64,000 nt of DNA from NCBI GenBank assembly GCA_032622095.1, contig CP136069.1:185993122-186057121 (forward strand), read 5' to 3'. This DNA is from Siphonodentalium dalli (Eukaryota > Mollusca > Scaphopoda > Gadilida > Siphonodentaliidae). A program made the translations under genes and the position numbers. Shown piece after piece: positions 58,140 to 64,000 of this stretch. Position 1 is the stretch's first letter, and each line of letters begins with the position of its first letter. The notes beneath the pieces were generated by a model that searched no databases, was not told the DNA's origin, and saw only the letters and a list, made by a program, of their open reading frames with translations.

Positions 58140-58594
58140 TAATAGTGGTACCTTGATTGAAAACTTCACTGGTGCTGTGATACCACCGTGGTTATACTTG
58201 GTGATACCATGGTTCACCTTGGTAGAAAAACTTTACTGTGCTACCACCGTGGTGACACCTTGGTGTCACCTTGGTAGAAAAACCATACTGTGCTACCACC
58301 ATGGTGATACCTTGTCGGGTTTGGTGCCACCATGGTTTTACCATGGTACAAAGACTTTAGTGTGCTACCATCGTGGTACCACCTTGGTGCCACCATGGTT
58401 TCACCTTGGTACAAAAACTTTACTGTGCTACCACCGTGATACCACCTTGGTACCATCGTGGTGTTTTCACCGTGATGCCACTTTACTGTGCTACCACCAT
58501 GGTGAACCAAGATGTCACCATGGTGAACCAAGGTGGTACCTTGGTGAAACCATGGTTTCACCAAGGTGACACCAAGGGGGATTTTTATATGGGC
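58140..58594. repeat. Family E satellite, second locus
   Basis: ACTGTGCTACCACCGTGGTGAC-like units of about 55-60 bp with AAAAACTTTACTGTGCTACC, ending CACCAAGGGGGATTTTTATA, the inverted partner of the 52950 end. Confidence 0.7.
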
Positions 58595-59110
58595 GTGGCA
58601 ATCGGCTACTAAACCAATTCTTATCATATTTAGTACCCACCACCGCCCCCCCCCAAATCTCTCATCACAACGACACCAATTTGGCGTCTTTAAATCACAC
58701 AATAAGATTCGTGGTATCATGGAGAATATCTCAGAAGAATGTGCATCAATTTGGTGGAATTCTGCGCTAAACTTATTTTGATAAATTTTGGTGCCCCTCT
58801 CCCCTTCCGGGCATCCCTGACGCGAACGGTGCGACTTTTGACATATTTAAACCACACCATTAGATTCCTCATATTTTGGGGATGATTATATATAAGTTTG
58901 GTGGCAATCGGCGACAATTATTTTTTCTGCCCCTCCCCCTTTCTGTCCCTCCCCTTTTCTGCCCCTGACAGCAACGGCGTCACTTTAGAAAATTCTAACC
59001 CTCGCCGTTATCTTTCTCGTAAAAAGTTACCCCTATTATACCTCTTTTGTGCCATCTAGGTGGTCCCTGTGAATTTCTATAGAACACAGACAGACAGACA
59101 GACATTCGCA
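58595..59110. repeat. Family K repeats, second locus
   Basis: GTGCATCAATTTGGTGGAAT, CTGCGCTAAAC, CCCCTCTCCCCTTCC and TTTAAACCACACCATTAGAT, as in 51722-52949. It ends with (GACA)n near 59091-59105. Confidence 0.6.
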
Positions 59111-59441
59111 ATTATAGATACAGATATACAATGTATATTCATTGCAAATATGCTCTCGATTTATGCTGGAGGTAGACAATAATAAATGCATTAATCACAG
59201 TTGTCGTTTATTGTGAGTATAAATCTTGAAATGAATTTAACCCTATGTATAGAATTCATTTGTAGGCACATTTTTTTTGTCCACGTTCGAACACGCGTCA
59301 ATCCGCCCGTCCATATGTATGGGCGTGTATCCCTCCGGCATGATTATGTTGCTTGTACGCTATTGCCCATTTTCATATGTGGCGACATTCGCGATAGGAT
59401 CTTCTTAGCAACGATTGCTAGGCAACTACCCGCCATCGAAT

Positions 59442-59735
59442 TAATGCATATGACTGATATTATGTGAGTTCTAACAAACTAAACTACGCCGTGTAGCATT
59501 TTTATGGTGAAAATAATTGTTGTCAGTTTTGACCGGACTGACAAATGACCATATTTCTTACTTTCAGGGGGTGACGGTTGCTAGGGACAAACCCAAAATC
59601 TAAAAATGCACATATGACTGATATTACGGTAGCTTTAACAAACTAAACTACATCAAACAGTGGTAACTGTTGCCAGGGTCATACCCGAAATACGAAAATG
59701 CACATATGACTAATATTATGGTAGTTTTAACTAAA
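59442..59735. repeat. Tandem repeat, CACATATGACTGATATTA units
   Basis: The block GCACATATGACTGATATTA with TTTAACAAACTAAACTAC occurs at about 59446, 59607 and 59700. Downstream to 60245 the word ATGGACCCA recurs several times. Confidence 0.5.
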
Positions 59736-60354
59736 CAATTATCCGTTATGCTCCATCAGTTCAGATATCGGGAATTCAAAGTGAGAGTTGAAAAGTTGTT
59801 GCTAATATTTATATAAGCCATAGACACACAGAGCTAGATGTATAATGTAAGTCATGGACCCACTCTACTATATATGAAGAACATAGGGTCAGCCACCAAT
59901 ATGTTAGCCATGGACCTAGCCTACAATAGTTAGGTTAGGACCCAGGCACATATACATAGTTATAGGACCCATGTCCATATATATATATACTATGGACGTA
60001 GGATATGTATATATATACCGCTTCTTGTAAGCCCTTATATATTGGCCTTGGATCCAGGTATCTATAGATTAGGCATACACCATTTAACCACGATGTTAGA
60101 CGGGTTATACCTGGTCACCGAGACCGCAATGGAGTGATGCCGTGTTATATAAATACAATAGTATACTCTATGGCGATGGACCCAGCCCATTATACATGTT
60201 GTATGGCATCTAAGATGCATGGTCAAGGACAATGGCACTGTTACATGGTGCACATACCCAAGTGCCCACAGGTAGACCATGTACTCAGATACCACGGTGA
60301 CATCGGTTGCTTATTCCCAGTTCCTTATTCCTTATTCGGACACATTAGATATTG

Positions 60355-62300
60355 ACCAAATAAACGGTTCGGTAGGGTTGCCCACCCCAAACTATACTAT
60401 AAAAACCGAAAACCACAACCCCTCTGAACTGTGCGGTTGCCACAGGATGTGGCAAAAGTGGCAACCATAGCCGTTTGGGTATTTATGAACCGATTTCAAC
60501 AATAAACGGTGCAGTAGGGTGGCCCACCCCATAATAAAATATAAAAACCGAAAACCGCAACCCTCTAGCCCGTGCGCTTGCCACAGGAGGTGGCCAAAGT
60601 TACAACCATAGCCGTTTGGGTATTTATGAACCGATTTTGATGAAAATAAACGGCGCGGTAGGGTGGCCCTCCCTAAACTATACTATACAAACCGAAAAGC
60701 GCACCCCTCTAGCTCGTGCGGTTGCCACAGGAGATGGCCAAAGTGGCAACCATATCCGTTTGGGTATTTATGAACCGATACTGACCAAATAAACGGTGCG
60801 GTAGGTGGCGCACCTCAAACTATACTATAGAAACCGAAAACCGCACCACACTAGTCCGTGCGGTTGCCACAGGAGGTGGCCAATGTGGCAACCATAGCCG
60901 TTTGGGTATTTATGAACCGATTTTGACCAAATAAACGGTGCGGTAGGGTTGCCCACCCAAATTATACTTAAAAACCGAAAACCGCACCCTCTAGCCCGTG
61001 CGGTTGCCACAGGAGGTGGCCAAAGTGGCAACCATATCCGTTTGGTTATTTATGAACCGATTCTGACCAAATAAATTGTGCGGTAGGGTGGCCCACCCCA
61101 AACTGTACTATAACAACCGAAAAGCGGACCCTCTATCCCGTGCGGATGCCACAGGAGATGGCCAAAGTGGCAACCATATCCGTTTGGGTATTTATGAACC
61201 GATACTGACCAAATAAACGGTGCGGTAGGTGGCGCACCTCAAACTATACTATAGAAACCAAAAACCGCACCACACTAGTCCGTGCGGTTGCCACAGGAGG
61301 TGGCCAATGTGGCAACCATAGCCGTTTGGGTATTTATGAACCGATTTTGACCAAATAAACGGTGCGGTAGGGTTGCCCACCCAAATTATACTTAAAAACC
61401 GAAAACCGCACCCTCTAGCCCGTGCGGTTGCCACAGGAGGTGGCAACAGTGGCAACCATAGCCGTTTTGGTATTTATGAACCGATTTTGATCAAATAAAC
61501 GGTGCGGTAGGGTGTCTCACCCCAAAATAAAATATAAAAACCGAAACACCGCACCCCTCTATCCCGTGCAGTTGCCACAGGAGGTGGCCAAAGTGGCAAC
61601 AATAGCCGTTTGGGTATTTGTGAACCGATTTTGAACAAATAAACGGTGCGGTAGGGTGGCCCACCCCAAACTATACTATAAAAACCGAAAACCGCAGCCC
61701 TCTAGCCCATGTGGTTGCCACAGGAGGTGGCTAAAGTTGCAACCATATCCGTTTGGGTGTTTATGAACCGATTCTGACCACATAAACGGTGCAGTAGGAT
61801 GGCCCACACCAAACTATACTATTGAAACCGAAGCGGACCCTCTAGCCCGTGCGGTTGCCACAGGAGGTGGCCAATGTGGCAACCATAGCCGTTTGGGTAT
61901 TTATGAATGGATTTTGATCAAATGAACGGTGCGGTAGGGTGGCCCACCCCAAAATGAAATATAAAAACCGAAATCCGCACCCATCTAGCCCGTGCGGTTG
62001 CCACATGAGGTGGCCAAATTGGCAACCATAGCCGTTTGGGTATTTATGAACGGATTTTGACCAAATAAATTACGCGGTATGGTGGCCCACCCCATACTTT
62101 GCTATAAAAACCGAAAACCGCATCCTTCTATCTCGTGCGGTTGCCACAGGAGGTGACCAAAGTGGCAACCATATCCGTTTTGGTATTTATGAACCGATTT
62201 TGACCAAATAAATGACGCGGTATGGTGCCCCCCCATACTTTACTATAAAAACCGAAAACCGCATCCTTCTATCTCGTGCGGTTGCCACAGCTGGTACCCA
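60355..62300. repeat. Satellite array of about 141-bp monomers, about 13 copies
   Basis: Each monomer has GCCGTTTGGGTATTTATGAA, CAAATAAACGGTGCGGTAGG, a CCCACCCCAAACTATACTAT-like block and GTGCGGTTGCCACAGGAGGT with GTGGCAACC, a hairpin. 60776-61055 and 61200-61479 are nearly identical and 424 bp apart, i.e. a three-monomer higher-order repeat. It ends within about 130 bp of the GC-rich coding relic. Confidence 0.85.
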
Positions 62301-62434
62301 AAATGTCAGGGGAGGTTCCCTACCCTCACCGATCCGGGCTCTCCTTTTAGATATACCCATTGTTTGTGATAAGGGGAAACGAACCAAATATCACTCTGCT
62401 TGATGTGTGGTTACAGAAAAGAGAAGACACAATT

Positions 62435-64000
62435 ATGGCACCGAGAGCAAAGAGTATACCTATCCAGGACATGTCTACTATACGCAAGCTTCGAGCCCAA
62501 GCCAAAGATCTCCCTCGAGGAGAGACTGCAAAGGAACCCAATCAGGAGAAAAGAACCGTTGAGGCACAGTGCAGTGGCGAAATGAAGCGGCGATGGGATG
62601 ACGTGCGGTGCATTGCGCGAGAAGGCCCTGGGGTCATCAGAGAACTGAGGGAGATGGGATAATTTGACCTGGATGTCCAGGTCCCGCACCAAGTGATTCT
62701 CCCGGCCGACGAACCGTGGGTTGACAGGATGAACGATGCCAAAAACGTGTGGACCAGAGTGGACCAGTTTGTGCTCCAAGACGGCCGCACCTACAGGACA
62801 CTGTAGACTGACCAAAACCTTCAGGAAGCCTGTGCTGAATTGGGCGATGAGTCCCTCGCAGACCGAGCCTTCGGGTGAACACGCAGCCAATATCATGGCT
62901 AAAGAGCACAACGGCTGGAAACCGACCCAGGCTAACCTCGGAGATGACATCCAGAAAGCCTGTGTCGAGCATGGTCATGGCGGCCTCTGGAACGCGATGG
63001 GCTACGATATAAGAGACGGCGTCAGCATCGACATGAAAGCCTGCTACCCGGCCAGCGTCCAAGGCATTGGCGAGGCCAATCCATATTTTGACAGATTATG
63101 ACACTCCACCCACCGCATGACCTGGTCGCAATCAACGGCCCCTCCCCAAGATATCGGCACCGGTTTTTCCGAGGTAAAGGAATGGGAGTTCGCCCCTAAC
63201 TGCCATCCCATCACCCCGCCTGGTTCCGAAAGCATTTCGCAGATCACACCCTGCTCGCCTTCCTGGTTGAGTCAGATCTCCTGACGAATATGAAGGTCCG
63301 TGAGGCCGTCACCACCTTTGAGCAACGAACCGAGGTCTGGCTCCCTGAAGATCGTGATCAAGGCTGCAGCATCATAGGCAAGTTCACCCAGGGCAGCAAG
63401 GCCGACGGCAAAAGACTGACACGGATGCTTGTGGTCGACAAGGAGAGCTTGACTTTTTGGTAAGGGACAAAAAAGAGGAACTCTGTTTGGCACCCCCAAA
63501 AGTGTCCTCTGAGCCACATTCTCAATGCTGGCCTAGCTTGACGGTGTGAAGGCGTACGTCGCCCCCAAATCTATGACTGTGGTGAGAAATTGTGTGTCTC
63601 CAGCTTGACTGGTGAGCCATTCCTCTCACCGGTGGGCCCGGCTCAGTGTCGTGACAAAGGGAAGCAATTGTACATGCCACAGGAACACGCCGCGTATCTA
63701 TCCAAGCCAGAATACTGTTGCCAAGCCACACCGATGGCCGAATCAACGGCGACCAGCTACAATGACTCACTGACCCGGCACCGACTGAGCTACCTTAATG
63801 GTTGCGGGGGCAGTGGCAAAACCATACGAGCGATCGAGCTCTTTGGGGTAAGAGGCCTCCTCGTGTTTTGCCCCGACCCATCGCCTCGCCAAAGAAATGC
63901 GGATCCGAGGGGTCAGAGCCAAGACATACCACAGCTTCCGATTGAGCGATCAGAATGACTGGAGGCCCGATCGCATGGGGCAGAAGTTCATCACACGTGT
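62435..64000 (+). pseudogene. Broken coding relic: B-family polymerase-like motif and helicase-type Walker A
   Basis: The sequence is clearly richer in G+C than the rest and codes, in pieces, for one long protein. It starts at ATG 62435 (MAPRAKSIPIQDMSTIRKLR). The frame is broken by TAA 62660-62662, TAG 62804-62806, a shift near 62870, TGA 63099-63101, and shifts near 63222, 63448 and 63877. Motifs: DGVSIDMKACYPAS at about 63015-63056, resembling motif A (DxxSLYPS) of B-family DNA polymerases; SIIGKFTQGSKADGKRL near 63370; and GCGGSGKT near 63805, a Walker A P-loop as in SF1 helicases. It runs off the window before any Walker B. I suspect a virus- or transposon-derived replication gene (polymerase and helicase in one chain); the exact family is not established. 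Confidence 0.55.

Noticed and set aside
58241-58720. Open frames of about 150 residues on both strands
   Set aside because: They are read-throughs of the TACCACCGTGGTGAC satellite, open in several frames at once.
62411-62950. 179-residue open frame on the minus strand at the GC-rich end
   Set aside because: It is the antisense shadow of the plus-strand relic; the motif-bearing frames are on the plus strand.

Overview
The window looks like AT-rich animal DNA, most likely from a marine invertebrate (a mollusc or related lophotrochozoan is my guess, low confidence). The reasons are a multi-exon host gene with GT-AG introns, Copia and Gypsy LTR retrotransposons, many short inverted-repeat elements (MITEs), satellite arrays, and frequent ACATGTA words. 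There is nothing prokaryotic about most of it; only the last 1.6 kb is clearly different in base composition.

One host gene is well supported. A malate/L-lactate dehydrogenase-like (Ldh_2 family) oxidoreductase lies on the minus strand from 41806 down to 12647. It can be followed through 11 exons with consistent phases and splice sites, giving about 391 residues with an Arg-rich, mitochondrial-type N-terminus. Exon 1 is split by a 958-bp GC-rich terminal-inverted-repeat element flanked by an 8-bp target duplication. All other exons are open.

Layout. 1-12.6 kb: intergenic, MITEs and tandem repeats. 12.6-41.8 kb: the Ldh_2-like gene, with introns full of transposons. Intron 4 holds a nearly intact Copia element (25163-30182, same strand as the gene, 5-bp target duplication, two coding lesions). 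Intron 2 holds a rearranged Gypsy element (33691-38567, plus strand, intact RNase H-integrase ORF) whose 3' LTR is followed by a 48-nt copy of the 3' part of tRNA-Lys. 42-51 kb: minisatellites, MITEs and no convincing gene (one weak candidate exon near 47.3 kb). 51.7-59.1 kb: satellite-like arrays (about 280-bp, 34-bp and 300-bp units). 60.36-62.3 kb: a satellite of about 141 bp. 62.4-64 kb: a GC-rich, frame-broken coding relic with a B-family DNA-polymerase-like motif followed by a Walker A ATPase/helicase motif, running off the window end.

Several MITE families recur and are described once each: family B (mariner-like, TA target, CAGTAATGC ends), family C (AAGCCTGCAAATAG ends, about 440 bp), family D (TTAAAGGTACTCAATCC ends), the TTAA/CCCTTT hairpin family, and family E (TACCATGGTA-rich). 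Three of them end within about 25 bp of splice sites of the host gene.
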